From the NCBI RefSeq assembly GCF_003626695.1, contig NZ_RBAH01000026.1:1-64000 (forward strand): a stretch of 64,000 bases of DNA. Direction: 5' to 3'. This stretch comes from Paenibacillus ginsengarvi (GTDB lineage: Bacteria; Bacillota; Bacilli; Paenibacillales; NBRC-103111). A program made the position numbers and the translations under genes. The stretch's first letter is position 1. Each line of letters starts with the position of its first letter. Under the pieces are notes generated by a model that saw only the letters and a list, made by a program, of their open reading frames with translations, was not told the origin of the DNA and did not search any database. Below are positions 16,966 to 26,214 of this stretch, piece by piece.

Positions 16966-17651
16966 CTACTCCTGGAATACTTGGGCGGCGATTACGACCA
17001 TCGGCTGCTGGGCAAGCGGTGAACCGATCCAGATCGGTTCGTTAATATCCGCAGGGACGCTGAAATGGAAAAAGCGGAACTCGCCTCCGGTCTGATTCAT
17101 GTAAAGCAGCTCGTAGCTCCCTTTCGCGAAAGTTCGCTTCGCTTCCGACAGCGGCGACGGCTCCCGCACCTTCGGCGTTTCGAATTCCTCGCGATTTTTG
17201 CGCAGCTTTTCTGCGACCGATAACGGAAACACATACTCATCCCGCTGCTGCTTATCCGCCTCGGCGATCGCTTCGTTCATATCGTCCACAAGCTGCTGCG
17301 CCCTGACGAGAAAATCGACGGCTCCCTTCAAATCCCTTTGGCTTCGGGCAGCCTCGCTGTTTTTCAGCAGCGCCTCGACTTTCTCGTTATAATCGACGAT
17401 GTCGGCCTCGAGCAGCGTCGGGTCCATCACCTTCGTCATACGCAGCATCGCCTCGTTCAACCGCCTGGAAACGCTATCGGCTGCATTATGCAGCAGCTCA
17501 ACGATCCCGCCGTCGGTCGACAGCTTCTCGAATGCAGCATGGAGGCCATATGCGGCTGGTAGGGCAAGGGTGTTTTCGGCATAGACGAATTATCGTTGCG
17601 CTCAAGGCTCCCGGCCTTGAGCGACCGTCCCGGACGTTCCATCCCAGTCAC
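16966..17651 (-). pseudogene. Unknown protein, apparently frameshifted
   Basis: Not recognised. One frame starts at GTG 17651 with GAAGGGG upstream and reads to about 17530 (MERPGRSLKAG, PLPYQPHMASMLH). Another continues as EKLSTDGGIVELLHNAAD through a coiled-coil-like helical region (LNEAMLRMTKVMDP, VEALLKNSEAARSQRDLK) to a small C-terminal domain with FRFFHFSVPADINEP. The second frame has no usable ATG, GTG or TTG before 17460, and it is preceded by a stop only near 17598, so a one-base indel near 17525-17535 best explains the pair. Total about 228 codons. The alternative is a shorter protein starting at TTG 17460. Confidence 0.55.
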
Positions 17652-17980
17652 TACAATTCCCCTTCCATGTCAAGATCACGTTCTCTCTCCCATTTTAATC
17701 CACCCTGTTGCCGATTTCTTGCGGCGTCACTCCCGAAAAGCAGCGGCCTCCTTGTCTCATCGTGTCGACTTCAACCGTTTTCAATTTCGGATACAAAAAA
17801 ACACCCCAAAAAGGAACGTACGTTCGTCCTCTTTTCAGAGTGCTTGTTGTACGAAAGCTAGTGAAAGGATTAGGTAAAAAAGAGACGCTTCGTATCCGGC
17901 ACTTTTGCAACAAGGTGGTAACTTGCCGCTTAAGAACACCGTAGCGAAATGTACCAAAACCTTTTATTTGTATCCGGCCT
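17652..17980. other. Gene-free interval with one terminator
   Basis: No supportable gene. Short frames on both strands lack ribosome sites and resemble nothing. The only clear element is the hairpin at 17795-17842. The base composition is lower in GC than the flanks. Confidence 0.5.
17795..17842 (-). terminator. Rho-independent terminator after the aminotransferase
   Basis: Minus strand: a long imperfect hairpin (CACTC...AAAAGAGG...GAACGTACGTTC...CTTTTTGGGGTG) followed by seven T residues, about 140 bp beyond the stop at 17981. The core GAACGTACGTTC is a perfect palindrome. Confidence 0.65.
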
Positions 17981-19171
17981 TTACTGGCTTCTCTGGCTAT
18001 TTTCGCACAAAAAGCGGCCGATCCGGCTTACGGCTTCCTTCAGCCGGTCTTCCTCCTGAACAAGTGCGATGCGGACATAACCTTCGCCTTGCTCGCCAAA
18101 AGCGTCTCCCGGAATTACGACAACGCCGGCGGAAAGCAGCATTTCCCGGGAAATTTGTCGAGATGTCCAGCCTGGAGGAATCGGCGCCCAGATGAACATT
18201 GTCGCTTTCGGTTTCCGCACCTCCCAGCCGAATGAACGCAGTCCATCTACTACAAGATCTCTCCTTCGTTCATAAACAGAGGCGACCTCCCAGCCCGATC
18301 CGGCCATCTGGTCTTCCAATGCCACTATTCCCGCTTCCTGCACGGCCGAAAAGACACCGTAATCGATGTTCGATTTGAGCGTCCGCAGCGCTCCAACCGC
18401 CTCCTCGTTGCCGACCATAAAAGCAATCCGGCAGCCTGCCATATTGAAGCTTTTCGACAGCGAATGAAATTCGACGGCGATTTGTTTTGCGCCGGGAACT
18501 TCCAGCACGCTTCGCGGCCGAAATCCGTCGAACGCCATCTCCGAATAAGCGACATCATGAACGATCAGCAGCTCGTGCGTTCGGGCATATTCGACTAGAC
18601 GCTCGAAAAAATCCAGATCCGCTACTGCCGCGAGCGGATTGCTCGGATAATTGAGCAGAATGAATCTGGCCGCCGCAGCCGTCTCCGCGGGAATTTGCTC
18701 CAATCGGGGCAAAAAGCCGTTTTCTTCCCGCAGCGGCAGCAAATAGGGCTTGACCCCGGCAAGCGTCAAGCTGGCAGAATAGATCGGATACCCCGGATCG
18801 GGAACGATGGCTACATCGCCCGGATCGGCTACCGCCATCGCGAGGTGGGCCAGCCCGTCTTGAGAGCCCATAAGTGTCGTGATCTCCCGCTGCGGATCGA
18901 GCTGCACGCTGAACCGGTATTCATACCAGCGAGCTACGGCGCTGCGGAAAGCAAGGCTTCCCTCCGAAGACGGATAGCCGTAATGGGTCGGATTGCGGAC
19001 TGCTGCCGCGAGCGTATCCATCACACGCTGCGACGGCGGACGGTCGGGGCTGCCGATGCCAAGATCGATAATATCCAATCCGCGGGCTTCCGCCTCCCGC
19101 CTCCACTCCGCCACTTCCGTAAAAATAGCCGACCCCAGATGCTGAAGCCGGCTTGAACCGATTCGTTTCAT
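17981..19171 (-). CDS. Class I/II PLP-dependent aminotransferase (LL-diaminopimelate aminotransferase-like)
   Basis: 396 aa fold-type I aminotransferase. LGIGSPDRPPS near residue 37, NYPSNPLAA (substrate and PLP contacts) and the Schiff-base lysine in HSLSKSFNMAGCRIAF are all present. The N-terminal layout resembles the DapL/alanine-aminotransferase group, so an amino acid/2-oxo acid reaction is expected, but specificity is unknown. ATG at 19171 has GAGGGA upstream. It stands apart from the M50 protease gene by about 78 bp and may share its transcript. Confidence 0.85.
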   Translation of the reverse strand: MKRIGSSRLQHLGSAIFTEVAEWRREAEARGLDIIDLGIGSPDRPPSQRVMDTLAAAVRNPTHYGYPSSEGSLAFRSAVARWYEYRFSVQLDPQREITTLMGSQDGLAHLAMAVADPGDVAIVPDPGYPIYSASLTLAGVKPYLLPLREENGFLPRLEQIPAETAAAARFILLNYPSNPLAAVADLDFFERLVEYARTHELLIVHDVAYSEMAFDGFRPRSVLEVPGAKQIAVEFHSLSKSFNMAGCRIAFMVGNEEAVGALRTLKSNIDYGVFSAVQEAGIVALEDQMAGSGWEVASVYERRRDLVVDGLRSFGWEVRKPKATMFIWAPIPPGWTSRQISREMLLSAGVVVIPGDAFGEQGEGYVRIALVQEEDRLKEAVSRIGRFLCENSQRSQ

Positions 19172-19249
19172 TCCATTCCCTCACCTTGACGGCGGCGGGT
19201 GCGTATGCCAACTGATTCCCGCATCCCGCTCCTTCACGCCATTAATCGT

Positions 19250-20347
19250 TTACTCTCTTAAAGAGCGAAAAAATCCTCCCTGCTCGTTCATCAGCAGCTG
19301 CACCAGATCAAGCATGATGAACAGAAAAATCGCCAACGCGCCATAGCTGATACCGAATTTCCAGCGGATGCGGTCTTCGACCTCGTAATAATGTTCATTC
19401 TCGAACGGCTCGTAATCGACCTGATACCGGAGAACGACGACCTTCGGCGTTTGCCTCCAGCGCCTTTCGACCTTCGTGCTGATGATCGAGCGGATCAATC
19501 CTTGCTCCTGCATTTTCACCTTGTGGACGACATCGGCTTCCTCCCACTCGATCTCGATCCATTGCTTGCCGTCCAAATCCGAGTACGTGCGGAACGGGAG
19601 AGGCTCCCGCTCGCGGAAGGGAATAAGCATCCAGTTCTCGCCGGGGATCTGATCGAAGGGTACTTCGATTTTCCCCCAGAACGAATATTCCGCAGCCTTT
19701 CCCCGGTGGACGATATATTTCGAAAATAAATCCCACACGAACAGCGCCCATAACAGGAAAAACAAAAACGAGCGCAAAAAGATGACTGCAAACAAACCGC
19801 CGGCTGCCCCGGCAACCCACAGCCAGCGCGTAACCGACGAGGCAATGCGTCCTCCGTCAAGCGGATGAATCGGCAGCAAGTTGATCAGATTGAGCGTAAA
19901 ACCGATATAAGCGACTGCATACAGTACCGGATGGTTCGTAATCAGCCCGATCAGGAATGCTACGAACGCTCCGATCGTGCCGACAAGCGGGCCTCCCATC
20001 GCGATATACGCCTCGGTTGCCGCATCGCGCGGATTGCGCTTCATCATAATAAGCGCGCCGAGAAACGGGATGAAGAACGGGGCTGTCACCGGTATTCCCT
20101 TTTGCCGGGCGGCCGCGACATGACCGAGTTCGTGAACGAGCACCATAACCGTCACGCCAAGCGCGAATTCCCATTGATAAAACCACATGTAGATGGCCGT
20201 CGCCACCGCTACGGAAAGCAGCGCGCCGCTTTTTTTACCGAGCCGCAAAAATTGCAGCAGCGTTTTTACACCCGCTATCGAAAACATGCTGACCGATCCC
20301 GGCAGCCATCTTCCGCCGCCGTTCGGTTTGGTTTGCCGTTGCTTCAG
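19250..20347 (-). CDS. Site-2-protease-family (M50) membrane zinc metalloprotease
   Basis: About 365 aa. HELGH at residues 72-76 and the distal NLLPIHPLDGGR give the three zinc ligands of M50 intramembrane proteases; several membrane segments surround them. The C-terminal half adds a hydrophilic domain (KQWIEIEWEEADVVHKV) before a last membrane helix, which is unusual for the short members. The start is ambiguous: the CTG at 20347 has GAAGGGGG 8 bases upstream and keeps the basic N-terminal tail, while ATG at 20287 and TTG at 20392 lack good sites. Likely role is cleavage of a membrane substrate; none is identified. Confidence 0.8.
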   Translation of the reverse strand: MKQRQTKPNGGGRWLPGSVSMFSIAGVKTLLQFLRLGKKSGALLSVAVATAIYMWFYQWEFALGVTVMVLVHELGHVAAARQKGIPVTAPFFIPFLGALIMMKRNPRDAATEAYIAMGGPLVGTIGAFVAFLIGLITNHPVLYAVAYIGFTLNLINLLPIHPLDGGRIASSVTRWLWVAGAAGGLFAVIFLRSFLFFLLWALFVWDLFSKYIVHRGKAAEYSFWGKIEVPFDQIPGENWMLIPFREREPLPFRTYSDLDGKQWIEIEWEEADVVHKVKMQEQGLIRSIISTKVERRWRQTPKVVVLRYQVDYEPFENEHYYEVEDRIRWKFGISYGALAIFLFIMLDLVQLLMNEQGGFFRSLRE

Positions 20348-20422
20348 GTAGGCCGCCCCCTTCTTTTCTCTATTCCCTCGCCGGTACCGCAATTCCAGGC
20401 GTACGACCGTCGATCCTGCTGC

Positions 20423-20797
20423 TTAACCGCGACCCCATACCCGCTCGTATTCTTCCTCTTTATAACCAACTGTAACCTTCTGCCCGTCGTACACGATCGG
20501 ACGTTTAATCAGCCTTCCGTTCGAGGCAAGCAGCTTGATCATGTCCTGTTCGTTCATACCGGGCAGCTTATCCTTGAGCTGCATTTCCTTATAAACTTCG
20601 CCGGATGTATTGAAGAACTTTTTGAGCGGCAGCCCGCTCTTGGCGATCATTTCCGCGAGGCGTTCCTCGGAAGGCGGCGTTTCGAAAATATTGACGACTT
20701 CGTCCGGCTTCACGCCTTTGCGCTCGAGCGATTTCATCGCATCCCGGCACGTTCCGCATTTCGGGTACAAGTAGACGGATAAGGTTGTTTCTTTCAT
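20423..20797 (-). CDS. Spx/ArsC-like thioredoxin-fold protein
   Basis: 124 aa. KCGTC places a Cys-x-x-Cys pair at residues 14 and 17, followed by KSLERKGV and the family segments FFNTSGEVYKEM and RLIKRPIVYDG. Members of the Spx/ArsC/YusI group are either thiol redox enzymes or RNA-polymerase-binding regulators. The two-cysteine motif differs from arsenate reductases of the CX5R type only in detail, so function is open. ATG at 20797 has AAGGAGAG upstream. A TATAAT at 20858-20853 (minus) may be its -10 box; its -35 is weak. Confidence 0.85.
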   Translation of the reverse strand: MKETTLSVYLYPKCGTCRDAMKSLERKGVKPDEVVNIFETPPSEERLAEMIAKSGLPLKKFFNTSGEVYKEMQLKDKLPGMNEQDMIKLLASNGRLIKRPIVYDGQKVTVGYKEEEYERVWGRG

Positions 20798-20973
20798 GGC
20801 GTTTCTCTCCTTCTATCCGGACCCCCATGTCCGTCCGTACATTCAGACTTTCATTATACATGAAAACCCCTCACAAAAAAGTGCCAGGCTTCACAAAAAC
20901 GAGGGATTTCATGGATAAAATGTGGCAATTCATGAAACAGTAGTGGGGCGCACGTGATGCAAAAATGTTATAA

Positions 20974-21000
20974 CAAAAACGGCGGCCGTGCTGGCCGCCG
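20974..21000 (-). terminator. Rho-independent terminator after the cobalamin operon
   Basis: Minus strand: CGGCGGCC AGCAC GGCCGCCG stem-loop followed by TTTTTG, about 118 bp after the stop of the pseudouridine synthase gene. It is the first strong terminator downstream of the riboswitch operon. Confidence 0.75.
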
Positions 21001-21117
21001 CTTTGCTCGCAGCCGCTATGGCGGCCGGTTGCGGGTCGGGCTCCGCCGTCAGACAGCAGCTCGACCGGCGGGACGACACGCAGAAACGAAAAAGGCATCA
21101 AAGCATAGCGGCAGCCT

Positions 21118-22080
21118 TCATTCGCACAAACGCTGCCTAAGCCGATCGAGCAGCCCGCTCATATCCGCGGGAAGCGGCGCTTCGAACGATACCGGGTGAC
21201 GGTCCAGCGGATGAGCAAAAGCGAGCATAAACGCATGGAGTGCCTGGCGTCCCAGGGAAACACCTCCGACAGTTTTTACGCTGCCGTTTTCCCCGTCTAT
21301 CCGGTCCTCGCCGGTGCCATACATCGAATCGCCGACCAGCGGGTGTCCGATATCCTTCATATGGACCCGAATTTGGTGCGTGCGCCCTGTCTCCAGCCGG
21401 AGCCTTACGAGCGATGCTTCCGTTCCGAAGCGCTCGATCGTTTCATAGTGGGTGACCGACCGGTATCCTCCCGGTGTAACGATGCGCACATGCGGCGATT
21501 CCGGGTCCCGGTCGATCGGAGCGTCGATCGTCCCCGCATCCCGTTCCACCCGTCCGCGTACGACGGCGAGATACGACTTCTCCACACCGCCCGCCTGCAT
21601 CTGCTCGGAAATATGCTGATGCGCGTACGGATTTTTGGCGATGCAGAGTACGCCCGACGTCTCCTGGTCGAGCCGGTGAACGGGCCGGAAGCGAATCTTC
21701 TCCCCGCGCGCAAGCCAGTGATAGACGACCGCATTGGCGAGCGTGTTCACATAATGGCCGTGCGTCGGATGAACGATCATGCCCGCCGGCTTGTTTACGA
21801 TCAGAAGGTGCCGATCCTCGTGCAAAATATGAAGCGGCAGCTCCTGCGGCAAAATATCCTCCGACTCCTCCTCCGCCATCCGGATTTCCACAACGTCTCC
21901 AGCTTTGACGCGGGAGGAGGTATATCTTCGTTCGCCGCTAACCGTAATGCCTTCCGGGGTCAGCTTCAGCCTGGACAACAGCTTGCGGGACAACTGCATC
22001 CGGTCGCGCAAAATCGTCTTCAGCATCGCGCCGTCCTCTTCCGGCGGAACTACATAAGTAAGCGGCTCGTAGTAGTTCAT
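21118..22080 (-). CDS. RluA-family pseudouridine synthase
   Basis: 320 aa. N-terminal S4-like segment (RKLLSRLKLTPEGITVSG), catalytic motif RPVHRLDQETSGVL with the nucleophilic Asp, and the late motif LETGRTHQIRVHMKDIGHPLVGD. It converts a uridine in rRNA or tRNA to pseudouridine; the target site cannot be told. ATG at 22080 overlaps the TGA of the adenosyltransferase (ATGA), so translation is coupled, and no separate ribosome site is visible. It is the last gene of the cobalamin operon, an odd place for an RNA-modifying enzyme. Confidence 0.92.
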   Translation of the reverse strand: MNYYEPLTYVVPPEEDGAMLKTILRDRMQLSRKLLSRLKLTPEGITVSGERRYTSSRVKAGDVVEIRMAEEESEDILPQELPLHILHEDRHLLIVNKPAGMIVHPTHGHYVNTLANAVVYHWLARGEKIRFRPVHRLDQETSGVLCIAKNPYAHQHISEQMQAGGVEKSYLAVVRGRVERDAGTIDAPIDRDPESPHVRIVTPGGYRSVTHYETIERFGTEASLVRLRLETGRTHQIRVHMKDIGHPLVGDSMYGTGEDRIDGENGSVKTVGGVSLGRQALHAFMLAFAHPLDRHPVSFEAPLPADMSGLLDRLRQRLCE

Positions 22081-22649
22081 TTCGATTTGCGCCGGAACAC
22101 TTCGGGGCTGCGGGCGTATTCGACGTCCGGCACTCCTTCCCGGTGATTGGCCGTCCGGGCGACCGTGAAGAAGAAGTCGGACAGCCGGTTCAAATAACGG
22201 CGCACCTCTTCGTTGATTTCCGTCTGCTTCGACAGCGTGACGACGCGACGCTCCGCCCGCCGGCACACCGTGCGGCAAACGTGCAGCAGCGAAGAAACGG
22301 TCGTTCCGCCCGGCAGGCAGAATCGGGTAATATCCGGCGTTTCCGCATCGTATTTGTCGATCCACGTTTCCAGCCGGTCGACGAGATCCGCCGTAACTTT
22401 GTAAGGACGAAGCTCCGGCTTCAGCAGGGCGAGGTCGGAGCCGCAATCAAACAGCTCGTGCTGGATCGTTTGCAGATCGTCCCTCAGATCGGCGAGCTTT
22501 TCGTTTTGCATCAGGCTGATCGCCTGACCCAGAAAGCAGTTCAGCTCATCCGTCGTGCCGTATGCTTCAACCCGCGCATCGTCTTTGTCGACGCGCCCTC
22601 CGATTACGCCGGTTTGCCCTTTGTCTCCCGTTCTCGTATAAATTCTCAT
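22077..22649 (-). CDS. PduO-type cob(I)yrinic acid a,c-diamide adenosyltransferase
   Basis: 190 aa. The N-terminal IYTRTGDKGQTG is the ATP-binding loop of PduO-type enzymes; LPGGTTVSSLLHVCRTVCRRAERRV contains the conserved Arg-rich helix and RLSDFFFTVAR the C-terminal motif. The enzyme transfers the 5'-deoxyadenosyl group from ATP to cob(I)alamin or cobinamide. ATG at 22649 overlaps the upstream stop as ATGA and has AAAGGGG upstream. Position within the cobalamin operon supports the assignment. Confidence 0.93.
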   Translation of the reverse strand: MRIYTRTGDKGQTGVIGGRVDKDDARVEAYGTTDELNCFLGQAISLMQNEKLADLRDDLQTIQHELFDCGSDLALLKPELRPYKVTADLVDRLETWIDKYDAETPDITRFCLPGGTTVSSLLHVCRTVCRRAERRVVTLSKQTEINEEVRRYLNRLSDFFFTVARTANHREGVPDVEYARSPEVFRRKSK

Positions 22650-25378
22650 TTGCCGTTTCCCCTTTCCCGATTCGATTGTATCATCGCATAAATGCGTTCC
22701 ATATCCAAATGCCGCCTTACATGATCGGCCAGCCGGTCGAACGCCGCCTCGCGCTTGCGCATGAACCGCAGCTCTCCGGCCGCAGGCTCCCAGCCTTTGC
22801 CGGTGCGGATATCGTTGATCCAGGCCCGGCGCAGCTCGTCGTTGTGCAAAATGCCGTGCACGTACGTCCCCCATACTTGGCCGTTCTCCGCTATCGCGCC
22901 GTCGGCATGATACGACCCCGGTTCGTCCGGCGCATCGTGAATGCGGATGCGAAGCGGCTGCTCGACCTGTTCACGGAATACAGTTCGCCCCATATGAATC
23001 TCATACCCTTCTACGGCGAGCGTGCCGCAGCCCGGCCACCGCACCGATCCGGATACCCGCTCGGTCCGCTTATCCGGCGTAAACGTCGTCTCCGCCGGGA
23101 ACAGGCCGATACCCGGCAGCTCCGCCGTATCGGATTCGATTCGCTCCGGATCGAGCAGCGTCTGCCCCAACATCTGGTAGCCGGCACATATGCCGAGAAG
23201 CGCTCCGCCTCCCGCTACATGGCTGTGGATGCAGGCTTCCAGCCCGCTCTCGCGAACGAATTTCAAATCGTCGACCGTATTTTTGCTGCCCGGCAGGATG
23301 ACCGCATCCGGCTCGCCCCATTCGGAAACGGAGGTTACATAACGGACATGAACATCGGGCTCCTCAAACAGCGGGTCGAAGTCGGTAAAGTTCGACAGCC
23401 GCGGCAGCCGCACCACGGCAATATCGACCTGGTTGTCGTGCTTCGGCCCGGACGGCCGTTTCGCGTCGAGCGAGGCCGAATCCTCGTCCTCCAGTCCGAC
23501 ATCCGGCAAGTATGGAATGACGCCGAGCACCGGCTTGCCGGTCCGCTGCTCCAGCCAATCGAGCCCCGGCGTCAGCAGCGAGACATCCCCGCGAAACTTG
23601 TTAATGATAAAACCTTTGACGCGATCCCGTTCCTCGGGCGTCAAAATGTCCAGGGTGCCGACGAGCGACGCGAATACGCCGCCCCGGTCGATGTCGGCGA
23701 TCAGCAGGACGGGAGCGTCCGCCCAGCCGGCCAGGCGCATGTTGACGATGTCGCGGTCCTTCAGGTTCACCTCGGCCGGGCTTCCCGCGCCTTCGATCAC
23801 AACGACGTCGTACCGCGTCCGAAGCCGCTTCAGCGCATCCTTGACGATATGCTCGGCTTCGCCGAGATATTTTTCCCGGTACGATCTCGCGTCGTAATCG
23901 CGCAGCGGTTTGCCATGGACGACGACCTGGGACACCATGTCCTTTTTCGGCTTCAGCAAAATCGGGTTCATGTCGGTCGTCGCCGGTATGCGACACGCAT
24001 CCGCCTGCATCCCTTGCGCCCTGCCGATCTCTTTCCCGTCGGGAGTTACATACGAGTTGAGCGACATGTTTTGCGACTTGAACGGGACGACCCTACGCCC
24101 GTCTTGAAGCAGGATGCGGCACAGCGCCGTTGTCAAAATGCTTTTCCCGGCATCGGATGACGTGCCTTGGAACATGATCGTCGGCGCCAGCATCTCGCCT
24201 TCGCCGGCTCGCTGCGGTTCCTCGGCCGCCGGACGTTCGCCCTCTGTGACCGCTATGCGGACCGCGGACTCGTCCGACGGCAACGCTTGGCTCTCTGCTC
24301 GCAGCTCGGCCAGCGATTCGCGGAGCCGCGCGGCCATTTCTTCATTTTGCTCCCGCAGCCGCACCGCGACACGGAAGTACGAGGCATCCAGACCCGGAAA
24401 CAGCGACGCGTCGCGAACAAGCACACCTTTCTCGCCCATCCGCCGCTGCAACTCCTTTACGCCGAAGCCGGAGCGCTCCGGAATCGCCGCCAGCAGAAAG
24501 TTCGCGTCACTCGGATAAACGCGAAGCCCCAGCGATTGCAGCGTCTGAGTCAGCCGCGGCCGCTCCTCCGCGAGCCAGCGGCGCGTGCGCTCCGCATACG
24601 CCTCCTCGGCAAAAACTGCCTCTCCGATCCATTGGGCGATCGCATTGACGCTCCACGGCACCTGCAAATCGGCCAGCCTGCGTATTTCATCCGGATGCGC
24701 CACCATGAAGCCGAGCCGGATGCCGGGAATAGCGAAAAATTTCGTCATCGAGCGGATGACGTACAGCTGTTTCGTTTCGGCGGCAAGCCGAATCAGGCTG
24801 ACCGATTGCTCCGCCGGGGTAAAATCGACGAACGCCTCGTCGACGACAAGCGGAACGCCGTCCCGCACAAGCCGTCTGAGCAGCCCGACGTCGGCAAGCC
24901 GGCCGGTCGGATTGTTCGGATGGCCGAGGACGAGCAGATCGGCCTTGGCGGCCGCCTCCCGCAGCGGCTCCTCGCGAAGCGCGAAGCCGTCCGCCTCCGC
25001 GAGCGGGATATCGACGATATCGCCGCCGATCTTCAGCACCGCCTCCTCATATTCGGAGAACGACGGCCGGGCCAGTCCTACTTTGTGCGGCTTCAGCGCC
25101 CGTACCGACAAATCGATCAGTTCGGCCGCACCGTTGCCTACGAGAACGCTCTCCTCGGGGATCCCGTAAAAAGCGGCTATCGTCCGCCTCAGGCTCCGTA
25201 CAGCCGGGTCCGGATACCGGGCCAACTCCCGCCACTTCTCGGCAAGCAGCTTGCCGACAATGTCCGGCGGACCGAACGGATTCATATTTGAGCTAAAATC
25301 GAGAAACTGGCCGGACGGCTTGCCGAACATCGCTTCCGCCGTCGTCAAGTCTCCGCCGTGCCCATACCGCTCCAACAT
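22646..25378 (-). CDS. Fusion of threonine-phosphate decarboxylase (CobD) and cobyric acid synthase (CobQ)
   Basis: One uninterrupted frame of 910 aa. Residues 1-370 are a CobD-type PLP enzyme (FLDFSSNMNPFGPP, HPNNPTGR, Schiff-base lysine in SMTKFFAIPGIRLGF), which makes aminopropanol phosphate for the nucleotide loop. About 25 linker residues follow. From residue 396 the protein is a full CobQ: P-loop GTSSDAGKS, the SQNMSLNSYVT block, then a glutaminase domain with nucleophile Cys in LLGICAGYQMLG and the His in GTYVHGILHN. CobQ amidates adenosylcobyrinic a,c-diamide. Start ATG 25378 has AGAGGAGG upstream. The enzymes are normally separate; both halves retain their catalytic residues. Confidence 0.93.
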   Translation of the reverse strand: MLERYGHGGDLTTAEAMFGKPSGQFLDFSSNMNPFGPPDIVGKLLAEKWRELARYPDPAVRSLRRTIAAFYGIPEESVLVGNGAAELIDLSVRALKPHKVGLARPSFSEYEEAVLKIGGDIVDIPLAEADGFALREEPLREAAAKADLLVLGHPNNPTGRLADVGLLRRLVRDGVPLVVDEAFVDFTPAEQSVSLIRLAAETKQLYVIRSMTKFFAIPGIRLGFMVAHPDEIRRLADLQVPWSVNAIAQWIGEAVFAEEAYAERTRRWLAEERPRLTQTLQSLGLRVYPSDANFLLAAIPERSGFGVKELQRRMGEKGVLVRDASLFPGLDASYFRVAVRLREQNEEMAARLRESLAELRAESQALPSDESAVRIAVTEGERPAAEEPQRAGEGEMLAPTIMFQGTSSDAGKSILTTALCRILLQDGRRVVPFKSQNMSLNSYVTPDGKEIGRAQGMQADACRIPATTDMNPILLKPKKDMVSQVVVHGKPLRDYDARSYREKYLGEAEHIVKDALKRLRTRYDVVVIEGAGSPAEVNLKDRDIVNMRLAGWADAPVLLIADIDRGGVFASLVGTLDILTPEERDRVKGFIINKFRGDVSLLTPGLDWLEQRTGKPVLGVIPYLPDVGLEDEDSASLDAKRPSGPKHDNQVDIAVVRLPRLSNFTDFDPLFEEPDVHVRYVTSVSEWGEPDAVILPGSKNTVDDLKFVRESGLEACIHSHVAGGGALLGICAGYQMLGQTLLDPERIESDTAELPGIGLFPAETTFTPDKRTERVSGSVRWPGCGTLAVEGYEIHMGRTVFREQVEQPLRIRIHDAPDEPGSYHADGAIAENGQVWGTYVHGILHNDELRRAWINDIRTGKGWEPAAGELRFMRKREAAFDRLADHVRRHLDMERIYAMIQSNRERGNGK

Positions 25379-25398
25379 GTCGCTTCCTCCTCTGTTCC

Positions 25399-26214
25399 TT
25401 ACCCATTTGCGCCGGCTGCAACAACCGCCGCCAACAGCACCGCGCATTCGAGCAGCTCGACCAGCGCCCCGTACGTATCGCCGGTAAGTCCGCCCAACTT
25501 ACGCGCCATTCCGCGGGCGAGCACATAACCGATCGCGCCGGTCAAGATAGTCAGCCCAGCGCTGTACGCGATCGCTTCCAGCCAGCCAAACCCCGACATC
25601 CACATGACGATCCAAGTAACGGCAGCAGCCCATACGGTAGCCCATGCCGCCTCCGAACGAGTCACCGCCTTGAACAAGCTGCCCAACCCTTGCCCTTCCC
25701 GCGCATAAGGCCAGCCCGCAATAGCGATTACGATAAACGAGCGGCCCCACACCGGAGCGACGATCAGCAAGGCGAGGTAGCCGCCCGAATACGGGAGCAG
25801 CGTCGCGAGCAGCGAAAATTTCATCAGCAGAAGCAAAACGCCGGCAATAACGCCCATCGCTCCGACGCGGCTGTCCTTCATAATTTCCAGCATTCTTTCC
25901 CGAGAGCGGTGGCTGAGCAAGCCGTCCGCCGTATCCATCAGACCGTCCAGGTGGAGCGCGCCGGACAGCGCCACCCAGACGCCGAGCGCCAGCACGGAAG
26001 CGGGGGCAGCCGGGAGAACCTGCGCCAGCAGCCAGCCCGCGGCCGTTACGAGCACACCGATGACGCCGCCGACGACCGGGTAATACACCGTGCTTCGCCG
26101 GCACAAATCGTCCGAGAAATCGAGCCGGACCGGAATCGGGATTCGCGTCAAAAATTGAAACGCCGCCGCGCACGCTTGCAGCCCGGTCACCAGACGAGAG
26201 CGAAAATCGCGCAT
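25399..26214 (-). CDS. cobS: Adenosylcobinamide-GDP ribazoletransferase (cobalamin synthase)
   Basis: 271 aa integral membrane enzyme that joins adenosylcobinamide-GDP to alpha-ribazole. The N-terminal AFQFLTRIPIPV, the acidic HLDGLMDTADGL metal-binding motif and several hydrophobic helices are characteristic. ATG at 26214 has AGGAGG upstream and the gene overlaps the 3' end of cbiB by 28 bp. It lies 20 bp before the CobD-CobQ fusion. Confidence 0.95.
   Translation of the reverse strand: MRDFRSRLVTGLQACAAAFQFLTRIPIPVRLDFSDDLCRRSTVYYPVVGGVIGVLVTAAGWLLAQVLPAAPASVLALGVWVALSGALHLDGLMDTADGLLSHRSRERMLEIMKDSRVGAMGVIAGVLLLLMKFSLLATLLPYSGGYLALLIVAPVWGRSFIVIAIAGWPYAREGQGLGSLFKAVTRSEAAWATVWAAAVTWIVMWMSGFGWLEAIAYSAGLTILTGAIGYVLARGMARKLGGLTGDTYGALVELLECAVLLAAVVAAGANG

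Noticed and set aside
17695-17944. Small genes on either strand
   Set aside because: No ribosome sites, no recognisable domain, and the interval holds a terminator.
20423-20797. Arsenate resistance gene
   Set aside because: The protein is Spx/ArsC-like with a CxxC pair and no arsenic transport or regulator gene nearby.
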